From Polyangiaceae bacterium (GTDB lineage Bacteria; Myxococcota_A; Polyangia; Polyangiales; Polyangiaceae): a stretch of 64,000 nt of DNA. Shown here piece by piece: positions 18,651 through 27,736 of this stretch. Within the stretch, counting starts at the first letter, position 1, and the number at the start of each line of letters is the position of its first letter. Made by a program: the position numbers and the translations under genes. The notes under the pieces were generated by a model that made no database searches, had not been told where the DNA came from, and saw nothing but the letters and a program-made list of their open reading frames with translations. Location of the stretch: assembly GCA_020633205.1 (NCBI GenBank), contig JACKEB010000010.1:62001-126000 (forward strand), read 5' to 3'.

Positions 18651-19700
18651 ATGCGCTTTTCTCATCGCGTCTCTCAGGGAGTGACTCTGGGCCTGTGCAG
18701 CCTGTTGCTTTGGCTCCCCGCTGCGCCGGCTCTCGCTCAAACGGCCCCAGCGCCAACGCCCTCTGGAGCGGACTCTGCGGGCTCCGAGCGCGATCCGTCC
18801 GCAGCCAAGGCCCGGGAATCGTTCCTCGCTGGAGCAAAGCTCGCCGCGGATCTGCGCTGGAGAGAGGCACTCGAGCGCTTCGAAGCGTCGGCCAAGCTGC
18901 GGCCTCACCCAGGCACCACCTACAACATCGCGATCTGTCAGCGCGCCTTGGGTCAGTACACCCGCGCGCGCGTGAGCTTCGAACGCGTGCTGGAAGAGGC
19001 GAAGACCGAGGCCCTCGACCAGAGCTTGCTCGATGACACCCGCGCGATCCTCGCGGAACTACGCCGCGTGCTCGCTCGCGTCACGCTCACGCTAAAGCCC
19101 AAATCCGCGAAGCTCTCCATCGACGGCAGGCCGCTCAGGCGTGGCGAGAATGGAGGCTTCGTCGCGGGGCTCCGCGAACCCGGTCCGCCGGAGGCGCCCG
19201 GCAAGTCGTCATTGAAGATCACGCTGGATCCAGGGCCGCACCTGCTCTTGATCTCCCGCAAGGGTTACGCCGACTACGTCAAGCGACTGAATCTGAGGCC
19301 CGGTGGCAAGCTCGCGCTCGAACTGGAGCTGAGCAAGCTCCCAGCGAACCTCAAGGTGCAATCGAATCGCACGCGCGCCGCGGTGAGCATCGATGGCATC
19401 GATGTCGGTACCGCGCCGATCAGCCTGAGCCGACCCGCAGGCACGTATCGCGTGCAAGTGCAGGAGCAGGGCTTTCAGCCATACGTGACCGAAACGCGCC
19501 TGCGTTCCGGTGAACAGGTCACGCTGCGCGCGGTGCTGGATCCAGAGACAGTCGCCTTGAGCGAGCGCTGGTGGTTCTGGGCGGGGATCGGCGTGCTCGC
19601 GGTGGGGATCGGTGTCACCACCTACGCACTGACGCGCCCAGATCCCGAGCGCCCGCCGCTGAACGGCGGCAGCCTGGGCTGGACGGTCGAGGTTCCGTGA
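18651..19700 (+). CDS. TPR/PEGA-type envelope protein
   Basis: 349 residues. The signal peptide is about 1-29 (ending APALAQ). A short TPR-like helical part follows (KARESFLAGAKLAADLRWREALERFEA to TTYNIAICQRALGQY), then PEGA-like beta repeats (AKLSIDGRPL and AAVSIDGIDVGTAPISLSRPAGTYRVQV). One TM helix near 305-325 (WWFWAGIGVLAVGIGVTTYA) precedes a short tail. PEGA repeats bind surface layers or glycans in other proteins. It starts 3 bases after the kinase stop, so it is in the same operon, and its stop overlaps the next gene in GTGA. It likely contacts the extracytoplasmic part of the kinase or the lipoproteins that follow. Confidence 0.85.
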   Translation: MRFSHRVSQGVTLGLCSLLLWLPAAPALAQTAPAPTPSGADSAGSERDPSAAKARESFLAGAKLAADLRWREALERFEASAKLRPHPGTTYNIAICQRALGQYTRARVSFERVLEEAKTEALDQSLLDDTRAILAELRRVLARVTLTLKPKSAKLSIDGRPLRRGENGGFVAGLREPGPPEAPGKSSLKITLDPGPHLLLISRKGYADYVKRLNLRPGGKLALELELSKLPANLKVQSNRTRAAVSIDGIDVGTAPISLSRPAGTYRVQVQEQGFQPYVTETRLRSGEQVTLRAVLDPETVALSERWWFWAGIGVLAVGIGVTTYALTRPDPERPPLNGGSLGWTVEVP

Positions 19701-21175
19701 GGAATCAATACGGCTTGCTCGCGCTGACGCTCGTTGCTTGCAGCGACCCAGCGCCGCCCCCCCTCGCGGAGACGCTGCTCGAAGTAGACACCAACCTCGC
19801 GGTGCCGAGCCTCGTTCAACGCCTGCGCGTCGATCTGTACGCCGAGGACGGCACCTGGTTCGAGTCGCGAGACATCGCTCTCCCCGACCCCCGGGACTGG
19901 CCAGTCAGCTTCAGCGTGTACTCCGCCGACGAGAGCCAGCCTAGCGCCGTCTGGGTGAGGCTCCGCGCCTACCCCGAAGGCGGCGTGCGCAACTACGAGG
20001 GCGAACGCTTCCTCGATTGGGGTGACAAGCTGATCCCCCCGAGCGGCGACGGGGAGCCACGCCTTACCGTGGAGGGTCACGATCAAACCCCGAATGAGGA
20101 ACCTTCGCCCCTGCTCAGCGTCGATCGCTTGTTGCTGCTCAGCCTCGAGCCAGGCACCACGGGACGTGTTCCCGTGCTCTTGGACGGCGCCTGCGCGGGA
20201 ACGATGGTCAGGTTCTCGAACTCTGCTCCTAAGCCGATCCTCGGGGAAGCGCTGAGCTGCAGCAATGTGGCCGGGACGCGTGAGCCGGTCGAGAGCGAGC
20301 TCGCACACGGCGGGAGCGCCAGCCAGGGCTCTCAAGTTGGGCACTTCGCCGAAGAGGCATGCCCGGCTCCCCGATCTGGAGCCAGCACCGTGTGCGTTCC
20401 GGGAGGGGCGACCGTCCTTGGCACCCAAGATCTGTTCTTGGTCCCCGATTTGCCCCCAACGCCCGAGCGCCTGGTCGCCCTCAAGCGATTCTGGCTGGAT
20501 CGAGACGAGGTCAGCGTCGGTCGCTACCGAACAGCGCTCGCTCAAGGCTTCGTTCCTCCCGTATCGCCAAACCTCAACGACGGCCCCCTGGGCGATACGG
20601 TCAGCACCAGCTGCACCTTCAGCAGTACCGACCTGGGGCGCGAAGATTACGCCCTTTCGTGCATCGACTGGCGCACCGCCCGCGCCCTCTGCCAGTTCTG
20701 GGGTGGCGACCTACCGACGGAAGCCCAGTGGGAGTACGCGGCCTCCCGAGGCACGAGCCGCGGTTCACGTTATCCGTGGGGCAATAGCGATCCGACCTGT
20801 GAGAGCGCGGTGTACGGCCGGACGACCCTCGCGGGGCAGCCCGGCGTATGTGAGGCTACGGCTGGCGCTGGACCTCGGCCCATCAGCGAAGGGCCAGGTG
20901 ATGTCTCCCCGGACGGAGTACACGGGCTGGCAGGCGGCGTCGGCGAGTGGTGCCGCGACGACTACCAACGCTATGACGGAGCTTGTTGGGGCGCTTCGCC
21001 CAATCTGAACCCGGGGTGCCTGCGAGACGACGCACGCACAAGAAGCGTCCGGGGCGGCTCGTGGGTTGCGCCCACCCCGGTGATGCGCACCCAGGCGCGA
21101 GCTGGCGCGCCAGCCCAGAATCGAGTCGCCTTCATCGGACTGCGCTGCGCCTACGACGCGGAGCCTGGCTCATGA
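19697..21175 (+). CDS. SUMF1-fold (FGE-like) lipoprotein, copy A
   Basis: 492 residues from the GTG at 19697 (GTGA overlap), where a lipoprotein signal begins (RNQYGLLALTLVACSD, lipobox LVAC). The N-terminal half is a beta-rich domain (LLEVDTNLAVPSLVQRLRVD). From about 233 a formylglycine-generating-enzyme-type domain follows: KRFWLDRDEVSVGRYR, CIDWRTARALCQFW, LPTEAQWEYAA, GSRYPWGN, GGVGEWCRDDY, RSVRGGSW and FIGLRCAY. The catalytic Cys pair of true FGE is absent near the C-terminal core (RTQARAGAPAQNRVAFIG). It is therefore more likely a ligand-binding or structural SUMF1 protein than a sulfatase activator. Confidence 0.85.
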   Translation: MRNQYGLLALTLVACSDPAPPPLAETLLEVDTNLAVPSLVQRLRVDLYAEDGTWFESRDIALPDPRDWPVSFSVYSADESQPSAVWVRLRAYPEGGVRNYEGERFLDWGDKLIPPSGDGEPRLTVEGHDQTPNEEPSPLLSVDRLLLLSLEPGTTGRVPVLLDGACAGTMVRFSNSAPKPILGEALSCSNVAGTREPVESELAHGGSASQGSQVGHFAEEACPAPRSGASTVCVPGGATVLGTQDLFLVPDLPPTPERLVALKRFWLDRDEVSVGRYRTALAQGFVPPVSPNLNDGPLGDTVSTSCTFSSTDLGREDYALSCIDWRTARALCQFWGGDLPTEAQWEYAASRGTSRGSRYPWGNSDPTCESAVYGRTTLAGQPGVCEATAGAGPRPISEGPGDVSPDGVHGLAGGVGEWCRDDYQRYDGACWGASPNLNPGCLRDDARTRSVRGGSWVAPTPVMRTQARAGAPAQNRVAFIGLRCAYDAEPGS

Positions 21176-22533
21176 GACCAGCCTTTTGGCCACGCGTCGG
21201 GGCTCTCGGGTGCCTCGTGTGGTGTCTCTCCGGCTGCGGCGAAGAGAGCCTCCCGCCTCGTGGGCAAGCCGTGCTCTACGTCAACACCGACGCGCCGCTA
21301 CCGAACGCGGCAGGAGATGAAGCCAGCGAGCTGATTCCGCTTTTCGATCGCTTGATGCTGGAGGTGTTTCCGCCAGGATCTGACTCTAGCTGCCAGGGCT
21401 GCACGCGAGAGCTCGCTGCAAGCACCGAGGTATTCCAGCAAGGAGTCTCGTTTGGGCTGGTGGGGGAACCCGGCACGCGGGTCCGGGCGCGGCTCTTCAA
21501 GAGCACCTTCTTGCTCGGAGACGAGCCGCGGCCCGAGTCGACACTTGAAGCGGTCACTCGGCTGCCAAAGATCTCCGAGGGCTCGGTCCAGGAGCTGCAC
21601 GTCGACCTATTGGTCGACTCCCTGGGCACGCCACTTGGCAGCTTGAGCAATCCTCACCCCGCGGAGCCGGGGCGCGGCGCACCCGAGCAGGTGGGCAGCT
21701 GGTGGGGCGCCCGCAGATTGAATTGCCCGACGGAACCAGGCGAGGACGAAGTCTGCGTCCCTGGCGGTGCGTTCTGGATGGGGGATCCAAGGCTCGACTT
21801 CAGCGGCTCACCGGAGCACGACGGCAGTCTCGAGCGACTCGTCGTGGCCTCGCCGTTCTTCGTGGAAAAGCACGAGCTGACGGTGGCGGCGTTTCGCGCT
21901 TCCGGCCTCGAACGCAGACGTTTGCCGACGTTTCCCGTGGATGATCCCCATGAACAGAACACCGGGATCCCGGGCTGCACCTACACGCCAGAACCCAGTG
22001 AGACGGATCAGCTGAGCGTCAACTGCATCACCTGGAGCCTGGCGGACGAGTACTGCAGATCCGTGGGGAAATCCCTGCCGAGCGAGGCGCAGCTCGAGTA
22101 TCTGCTTTCCGGCTTGGGACGAGGCAGCTTCGTGTGGGGCAACACACCCCCAAGCTGTGAGGACGCGGTGTTCGAGCGCAGCCTCGGCGGCGACTGCTAC
22201 GACCTCGGGGCAGGCGTTCAGGCCGCTGGCAGCGGGCTTCGTGATCGCTTGGTGCTGCAATCGGGGGAGCTGCTCGACATCGCAGGCAACGTCTCCGAGT
22301 GGGCCCGCGACGAGTGGGATCCAGAGAATGGCAGCTGCTGGGGAACGGGGCTGTTCGTCGATCCGCTGTGCGTGAAAGGTGAACCGGACCCGGAGCTTGC
22401 GACCCACAGCTACCGCGGCGGCCATTTCGGCGACGTGGTGAACGGCTTGCGAAGCGCCGTCCGCGGGTCGATCACCAACGCGCAGTTCGCTGCAGCGCCG
22501 GAAATCGGCGTGCGCTGCGCCCGCACACCTTGA
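21172..22533 (+). CDS. SUMF1-fold (FGE-like) lipoprotein, copy B
   Basis: 453 residues from the ATG at 21172 (ATGA overlap with copy A). The signal peptide ends in lipobox LSGC. The layout copies the upstream gene: an N-terminal beta domain with VLYVNTDAPLPN and a CQGC pair, then a SUMF1 domain from about 193 with VCVPGGAFWMGD, PFFVEKHELTVAAFR, CITWSLADEYCRSVGKSLPSE, GNVSEWARDEW, SYRGGHF and GVRCARTP. The FGE catalytic Cys residues are again missing. The two genes are ancient duplicates with modest identity. They may form a heteromeric envelope sensor for the kinase upstream. Confidence 0.85.
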   Translation: MRPAFWPRVGALGCLVWCLSGCGEESLPPRGQAVLYVNTDAPLPNAAGDEASELIPLFDRLMLEVFPPGSDSSCQGCTRELAASTEVFQQGVSFGLVGEPGTRVRARLFKSTFLLGDEPRPESTLEAVTRLPKISEGSVQELHVDLLVDSLGTPLGSLSNPHPAEPGRGAPEQVGSWWGARRLNCPTEPGEDEVCVPGGAFWMGDPRLDFSGSPEHDGSLERLVVASPFFVEKHELTVAAFRASGLERRRLPTFPVDDPHEQNTGIPGCTYTPEPSETDQLSVNCITWSLADEYCRSVGKSLPSEAQLEYLLSGLGRGSFVWGNTPPSCEDAVFERSLGGDCYDLGAGVQAAGSGLRDRLVLQSGELLDIAGNVSEWARDEWDPENGSCWGTGLFVDPLCVKGEPDPELATHSYRGGHFGDVVNGLRSAVRGSITNAQFAAAPEIGVRCARTP

Positions 22534-22574
22534 TGCTCAAGCTTCTCGGAGGTGAGCCGTAGATCAGCTCGATC

Positions 22575-23072
22575 ATGAGCGCCCCGCCCCCCGACGCCTA
22601 CGTGCCTTCCGCCTCCCTGCGTCCCCCGCCGGTGCGCCGGCGCCAACGCGGACGCGGCCGGCAGACGGCAGGCGAGCTCGCCGCACTCCGCGAGATCTAC
22701 GCCGAGCTGAGAGGCGGTCACCCCGCGGCGGCGCTGGTCAGCGCCCAGCGGCTGTTGTCGAAACACCCCGAGAACTGCTTCGCCTTGCAGGCCGCGCTGC
22801 TGGCTCGAGAAGCGCTGTTCGAGACCTACTGCAAGCGCTTGGCGCCCCTGAACCGCGTCGCGGTACTCAACGACACCGACTCGCTCTCGTTGGATCACGA
22901 CGCGCTGCGCCTGTTGAGTCAGCTAGACGGCGTGCGCACGCTGGCTGACATTCTGGACCAGGCGATCCTGGGCCGCGTGGAAACGGCGCGCAAGCTCTGG
23001 CAGCTCCAGCGTGAACGCTGCATCTTGCTCGAGTCTCCAGACCTACCAGCACCCACCGCGCGCTACTTTTAG
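22575..23072 (+). CDS. Small protein with winged-helix-like C-terminus, unknown function
   Basis: 165 residues starting at the ATG at 22575, 41 bases after copy B, so probably the last gene of the sigma-kinase operon. A basic, Arg/Pro-rich N-terminus (RPPPVRRRQRGRGRQ) is followed by a TPR-like helical hairpin (LREIYAELRGGHPAAALVSAQRLLSKHP). The C-terminal part, LNRVAVLNDTDSLSLDHDALRLLSQLDGVRTLADIL, resembles small winged-helix modules of the PqqD or DUF4388-associated sort. No signal peptide, so cytoplasmic. It might link the pathway to DNA or a partner protein; function is not known. Confidence 0.75.
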   Translation: MSAPPPDAYVPSASLRPPPVRRRQRGRGRQTAGELAALREIYAELRGGHPAAALVSAQRLLSKHPENCFALQAALLAREALFETYCKRLAPLNRVAVLNDTDSLSLDHDALRLLSQLDGVRTLADILDQAILGRVETARKLWQLQRERCILLESPDLPAPTARYF

Positions 23073-23097
23073 CCCAGCTTCGGCGCCTTGGCGGCGC

Positions 23098-24354
23098 TCA
23101 GGCCAACGCGCCCACCCCGGCACCGGGGGTGTAACCCGGGAACACCGCGCTGGGCTTCACGCTCAGGTGACGCTGCGCGATCTCCGCGACGACATCTCGG
23201 AAGTCAGTGGTCACAGCCACGTCCCGTCCTTGGTAGAGCTGATCCGACTTCAGGCCCGGAAACTGACCGAGCACGCGCTTGCCACGCACTGGACCACCGA
23301 GGAGCAGCGCCACAGAGCCATGCCCGTGGTCGGTTCCACCGCTACCGTTCTGAGCTGCAGTGCGGCCGAACTCCGTCATGACCAAGGTCACCACCCGGGC
23401 GCCTTCGTCTCCTAAATCCTCACGGAAAGCGGCGAGTCCCTTACCCAGCTCGTCCAGGCTGCGCGCGAGGCGACCACCCGCAGCGCCGCCCTGCCCTGTG
23501 TGGGTATCCCAGCCACCTACCTCGATGAAGCCAAGGCGTAGTGCGGGCGACCCGTGGACCAAGCGCGCGAGATCCCGCAGGTTGCTACCAAGCGCCCCCT
23601 GGGGGTAGCGCGCTGAACTCGCCCGAGCCGGTACGTCTCGCAGCTCCTTGAGCGCCTTGAGCCCGACTTGGCCGGCGTCGCCAATGCGAGGCGAGCGCCG
23701 CTGAGCCTTGGCATACAGCCTCTCGAAGCCCGCCTCCAGGCGCGACTTGGCCTGCGCCGGAGCGTCCAGTCCAAAGTCCTCGATGCCTTCCAGGGACAAC
23801 GCTGGCGCGGTTCCGCGGAGAATCATTGGCATGTTGGCAGCGAGGGCCACGGCGCCGAGTGGATCGCTGAGACCTAGCGCACCCGCCATGCGGTTCATGA
23901 AGCCACTCTGGTAGTGGGCACCTGGCTTCCCCGCCACGCGAGGCGTCCCGAGTTCCATGCGATCTTGCGCGTCGAAGTGACTTCGCGTCGGGTCTGGTGA
24001 GCCGAAGCTCACGATTGGCGCGAGCTCCCCGGCGTCCCACGCTGCCTTCAGCGGCGCTAGCCGCGGATGCAGCCCGAAGCGCCCGTCCAGATCGATTGCC
24101 GACTGCGCCTTGCCCGGCGGGGCGATGGCGATCTGGCGCCGCAAGTCGTAGTACTCTCTATCTCCGTGCGGTACCACCACACTGAGCCCATCCGCCGCCC
24201 CTCGCAGGAGGACCACCACCAGCACCGTGCGCTTTTGGGGGTGAGGAGCGACTTCTAGAGCCGCGGGCTCCGCCCAAGCCGTCTTGAGCCCGAGGCCCAA
24301 TCCAAGGCTCATGCCAGCACCGATACCGAATCCCAGGAATGCTCTGCGGTTCAT
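23098..24354 (-). CDS. DUF1501 family secreted protein (Tat-type signal)
   Basis: 418 residues. The N-terminus NRRAFLGFGIGAGMSLGLGLG is a twin-Arg-like export signal. The body carries DUF1501 features: VLVVVLLRGAADGLSVVVPHGD, FGLHPRLAPLKAAWDAGELAPI, ARSHFDAQDRMELG-like text (read here as RSHFDAQDRMELGTP), GGWDTHTGQGG and TEFGRTAAQNGSGGTDHGHG. The family is alkaline-phosphatase/sulfatase-like in fold and of unknown substrate. DUF1501 genes are typically paired with DUF1800, as here, with only 20 bases between them. It is the last gene of the minus-strand operon and converges on the preceding plus-strand operon. Confidence 0.92.
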   Translation of the reverse strand: MNRRAFLGFGIGAGMSLGLGLGLKTAWAEPAALEVAPHPQKRTVLVVVLLRGAADGLSVVVPHGDREYYDLRRQIAIAPPGKAQSAIDLDGRFGLHPRLAPLKAAWDAGELAPIVSFGSPDPTRSHFDAQDRMELGTPRVAGKPGAHYQSGFMNRMAGALGLSDPLGAVALAANMPMILRGTAPALSLEGIEDFGLDAPAQAKSRLEAGFERLYAKAQRRSPRIGDAGQVGLKALKELRDVPARASSARYPQGALGSNLRDLARLVHGSPALRLGFIEVGGWDTHTGQGGAAGGRLARSLDELGKGLAAFREDLGDEGARVVTLVMTEFGRTAAQNGSGGTDHGHGSVALLLGGPVRGKRVLGQFPGLKSDQLYQGRDVAVTTDFRDVVAEIAQRHLSVKPSAVFPGYTPGAGVGALA

Positions 24355-24374
24355 CGTGTTCTATCTCCGGCTGC

Positions 24375-25952
24375 TCACTGACGCTGAAATTCGGGTCCGC
24401 CCACGGCGAAGGCGACCGCATGAGCGCGTAGCTGCTTGGAGTTCGAGAGCCCCTTGAGCTCCTCCTCCAGATCGCCGGCGCTTTCTTTCCCCAGGGTCCC
24501 CGCAAAGAAGACCCGGTTCACGTTGGCCGTCGCCTGCGCCGGCTCAGAAACGAGCGGCAGCACGCGGTCCGCTTCGTAGCTGATGCCGTCAACACGGCCA
24601 GCCGCAAACTGGATCCCAAAGCGCATCCTCGAGAGTGCCTGACCCGGCCCCATCCAAGCGTCGCCGCGTTCCGGGTACCCTGTCGGAGCTGCGTAGAGGA
24701 ACAACGGCTGCCCTAGTTCCGCGAGGGTTCGTCCTAGACCAACTCCGCCGTCGAGGTGACCGTCAGCGGCACGCACCGCGCTCACCACCAACTCGAGCGG
24801 AGACTTGATCTTGGCGCCCCTGACCGCGGGCGCCCAGAAGGTCCCCCCCGTGGCAATGGTTCGCACGACCGTCGCGATGTCTCCCTCACTCCGCATATAA
24901 GCTTGCGCGGCGCTACCGACACAGGCCGCGGGAGGATCGTCGCTGACGAAGCGCGCGCACAGCTTCCGCGCGAGATGGCGCGCAGTTGCAGGGTGACGGG
25001 CGAGCATGCGGATCAGTCGCTCGCCCTCCGCCTGTCCTCCGCCCGCCGGGAACTGCGTGCCGAGCACGGTCTTGGCAGCGTTGTCGTGCTGGCGCGCCCG
25101 AAACTTGAAGCCAAGCTCGTCCTCTTGGGGCCGAGTCACACTCCAACCTGTCAACACTCGCGCTACTTCAATGACATCTTGCTGGGTGTAGCCTCCGTCC
25201 ACACCCAGGGTGTGGAGCTCTAGTAGTTCGCGCGCGTAGTTCTCGTTCAGGCCTTTCTTGCGCTTGGCCGCTGGCGTGCCCGGCGCGCCCGCCTTGACGC
25301 TCTTCGCGTTATCCAAGTAGATGAGCATCGCAGGGTGCTTGGCAGTGGCCAGGAGCAAATCTTCGAACTTACCGAGAGCATGGGGACGCAGCGTGCGTTC
25401 CACGTAGTCCGAGGTGAGGAAGCGCACAGGGCCTTTCCGCGCGTAAACGTTGAAGTGATTCGACCAGAAGTCCGTCATCACCTCTTGCAGTTGGCGATCG
25501 CTCTCAACAAAGCGCCCAAGCTCGAGCAGCTGCGCGCGCGCGGCCAGTTCGCGAAAGTCCTTGCGCGTGAGCTCTGGCAAGTCGGTGTCGGGGTTCGCAG
25601 TGCCCCCCTTCTTCAAGGCACGAAATGCCCTCAGCTGCTGGTCTGGTGAGAGGCTGCTGAGGTATGGCTCGAGCCGCCGATCGGCCTCAGCGTCCGGGAT
25701 GCCCTCCGGCTTGAGCTGGGCATCGAGCCACGCGGTCAGACCCTGGCGCTGAAGCGCTTCGACTTCCCCGGGCCGCGGACCGAAGGCAAACCGCGACAAG
25801 ACGTGGCGCGCCCCCTGCGCATCCAGGCTCGCGAGCGTGGCGCTGGCCGGCTCGGGCGGTACCTGGTGCGCCGCCGGGACGCTGGCAGATCCGCCACAAC
25901 CGACCGTCAGTGTCGCTGCTAGAAACCACGCTGCCCGACGTTCACTCGACAT
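24375..25952 (-). CDS. DUF1800 family lipoprotein
   Basis: 525 residues from the ATG at 25952, chosen because MSSERRAAWFLAATLTVGCGG is a lipoprotein signal; an ATG 7 codons earlier at 25973 is the alternative. DUF1800 features include HVLSRFAFGPRPGEVEALQ near the N-terminus, DFWSNHFNVYARKGPVRFL, ENYARELLELHTLGVDGGYT, VIEVARVLTGW and the C-terminal MRFGIQFAAG region. The family is secreted, of unknown activity, and almost always coupled with DUF1501. The pair is common in Planctomycetes, Bacteroidetes and Myxococcota and may handle surface polymers; that is inference. Confidence 0.9.
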   Translation of the reverse strand: MSSERRAAWFLAATLTVGCGGSASVPAAHQVPPEPASATLASLDAQGARHVLSRFAFGPRPGEVEALQRQGLTAWLDAQLKPEGIPDAEADRRLEPYLSSLSPDQQLRAFRALKKGGTANPDTDLPELTRKDFRELAARAQLLELGRFVESDRQLQEVMTDFWSNHFNVYARKGPVRFLTSDYVERTLRPHALGKFEDLLLATAKHPAMLIYLDNAKSVKAGAPGTPAAKRKKGLNENYARELLELHTLGVDGGYTQQDVIEVARVLTGWSVTRPQEDELGFKFRARQHDNAAKTVLGTQFPAGGGQAEGERLIRMLARHPATARHLARKLCARFVSDDPPAACVGSAAQAYMRSEGDIATVVRTIATGGTFWAPAVRGAKIKSPLELVVSAVRAADGHLDGGVGLGRTLAELGQPLFLYAAPTGYPERGDAWMGPGQALSRMRFGIQFAAGRVDGISYEADRVLPLVSEPAQATANVNRVFFAGTLGKESAGDLEEELKGLSNSKQLRAHAVAFAVGGPEFQRQ

Positions 25953-26050
25953 GGGGAGGCCATGCCCCGTCAACCCAGCGCGTTAATCAGCCACGGCTAG
26001 TGGGGCAAGCCAGCGCCGACCCGAAGCGACTCGGCCTGAACGAGCTTGGC

Positions 26051-27517
26051 CTAGAAGCTACTGGGCGTGGCGCTGGGCGCGACGGGCACTTCCGGCTCTT
26101 CCTCGTCTTCAACGGGGTTGCCTTGCCCAGCGCTGCCGTAGCGAGGAGTACAGCGCAGCACGCTGAGCTCGCTGGCGAGCCCTTGCGGTTTGCCGAGGAG
26201 CACCTCGTCCCCTCTTGCCGCAAGCAGCTCCGCGGGTCCAACCAGCGGATCGTTGTCGAGATCCTCCACTGGCTTGAAGTCAGGGCCCAAGGCGAGAAAG
26301 CTCGTTCGATCTGAAGCCGTCCCGAGCCCTAACCAAGCCGCCTGCTTGGTCGCCGGAGTGACCTGAAGCAAGTTCGGTACTCCCGCACCCACGCGCTCAT
26401 CCTCGATCTTCAGATCGGTCTTGCTCCCCGAAGCGTCGACGCGTGCCAGCAGAACCGCGCGCCGTTCAACCCCTGGGCTGGTTGCATCGTCGCGCCAAGC
26501 CAACCAAGCCGAGCCGTCTGGACCGCTGATCAGTGAGAAAACCAGCACGTGGCCCTCACTCGCACTGACCTTCAAAGGCTCTCCCACTCGCACGCCGTTT
26601 TCGTCGAGCTTCACGAGCTCGAGCCAGCGCGTCCCTAGCTCGACCAAGCTCTCCAGATCGATGTTCTTCTGGTCCGGCTTGCTAGGTGTCTCAAGCTTGG
26701 AGTGCGCGATCCAGGCGAGCCAGAAGCCCCCGGGTCGCACCGCAAGCTTCGGCGCCTCGACGTCCTGCCCCTTCAGCGAGACCACGCGCGGCGGCGTGAT
26801 CTTGGACGGATCGTCGAGACCAAAGGTCAGGGTCCAAACACTGCTGTGTCCATCAGACTTCTTGTAGTCGTCGTAGGCGAGGACCCCACGCTCCTGGCCT
26901 AGCGCCAGGTCGAACACCTCCGACTCGTCCCCACCGATTTGTGGCAGCGCGCCCCAGGTGATCTGCGGGTCACTGCTCGCCTTGGAAATCGACGCCAAGC
27001 GAACGATAGCGGAGGATGCGTCGTGGTCCGCCACGCCCACGAACACGCGTCCTTTCCCTGCGGCAACTAATGGTGGATCAACGTCTCCATGCACTCGCCC
27101 GAGTTCCAGAAGGCGTCCACCCGAAGCGTCGCGATTGAGGCTCGCGAGCATCGCGTGGGATTCGCCCCCCACGGAACGCAGCGCCGTGACTAGAAAGCCC
27201 GAATCCAAACTCGCGGCGCGCCCCAGCTCGACGGCAAAGGGCAAATCGAGCGCCTGGTCCTCCTCGGGCTTTTGAGAGGACGGCTTGCCGATGACGAAGC
27301 TTGCGCCCGGGCTGACCTCGACACAGCGAGGCAGGACGGGCGCCGGCGCGGCGCTGGCTGAAGCGCTCGGCGACGGCTCGGCCGGCTTGGGCTTGTCCCT
27401 GCAACTCAGGCAGCCGAGTGGCGCGACGAGGACAAGCCAGGCAGCCGGGCGCGAAACGCGACGAGAAACCACGCTGAGTGGCGGTCTGGAAGATCTGGAG
27501 GGGTAAACCACGGGCAC
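26051..27517 (-). CDS. Large secreted lipoprotein of unknown function, beta-propeller-like
   Basis: 488 residues. The GTG at 27517 is the furthest start; a GTG at 27472 would give a cleaner signal peptide (VSRRVSRPAAWLVLVAPLG before CLSC). A Pro/Ser/Ala-rich linker follows the Cys. The body shows repeating units with motifs such as PKLAVRPGGFWLAWIAHSK and LISGPDGSAWLAWRDDATS, suggesting a beta-propeller. The acidic C-terminal tail reads EDEEEPEVPVAPS. It is probably the first gene of the operon with DUF1800 and DUF1501, with a 98-base gap to DUF1800. I recognise no named family. Confidence 0.78.
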   Translation of the reverse strand: MPVVYPSRSSRPPLSVVSRRVSRPAAWLVLVAPLGCLSCRDKPKPAEPSPSASASAAPAPVLPRCVEVSPGASFVIGKPSSQKPEEDQALDLPFAVELGRAASLDSGFLVTALRSVGGESHAMLASLNRDASGGRLLELGRVHGDVDPPLVAAGKGRVFVGVADHDASSAIVRLASISKASSDPQITWGALPQIGGDESEVFDLALGQERGVLAYDDYKKSDGHSSVWTLTFGLDDPSKITPPRVVSLKGQDVEAPKLAVRPGGFWLAWIAHSKLETPSKPDQKNIDLESLVELGTRWLELVKLDENGVRVGEPLKVSASEGHVLVFSLISGPDGSAWLAWRDDATSPGVERRAVLLARVDASGSKTDLKIEDERVGAGVPNLLQVTPATKQAAWLGLGTASDRTSFLALGPDFKPVEDLDNDPLVGPAELLAARGDEVLLGKPQGLASELSVLRCTPRYGSAGQGNPVEDEEEPEVPVAPSATPSSF

Positions 27518-27736
27518 GGCAACTCAAGCATGACGGCTCGTCGCGAGCCACCGCCGTCTCAACCCGCGGGCGACTTCGCGTGGTCAGAACAAAGCTTGGC
27601 GCACCACACGCAGGCGTCCGGAACTCGAGCAGGCAAAACACTGGAACCGACCGACCTTCGGGTACTATTCCCAAACGACCGGCGACGAGTACGCGCGCCG
27701 GAGCCACCTCTCGCTGTTGGACGACAAACAGAGACC

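Noticed and set aside
19697..22533. Functional formylglycine-generating enzyme or sulfatase activation
   Set aside because: Catalytic Cys pair not seen and no sulfatase gene in the window.
23083..23097. Hairpin between convergent genes
   Set aside because: Only a 5-bp stem (GCGCC/GGCGC), too weak to call a terminator.
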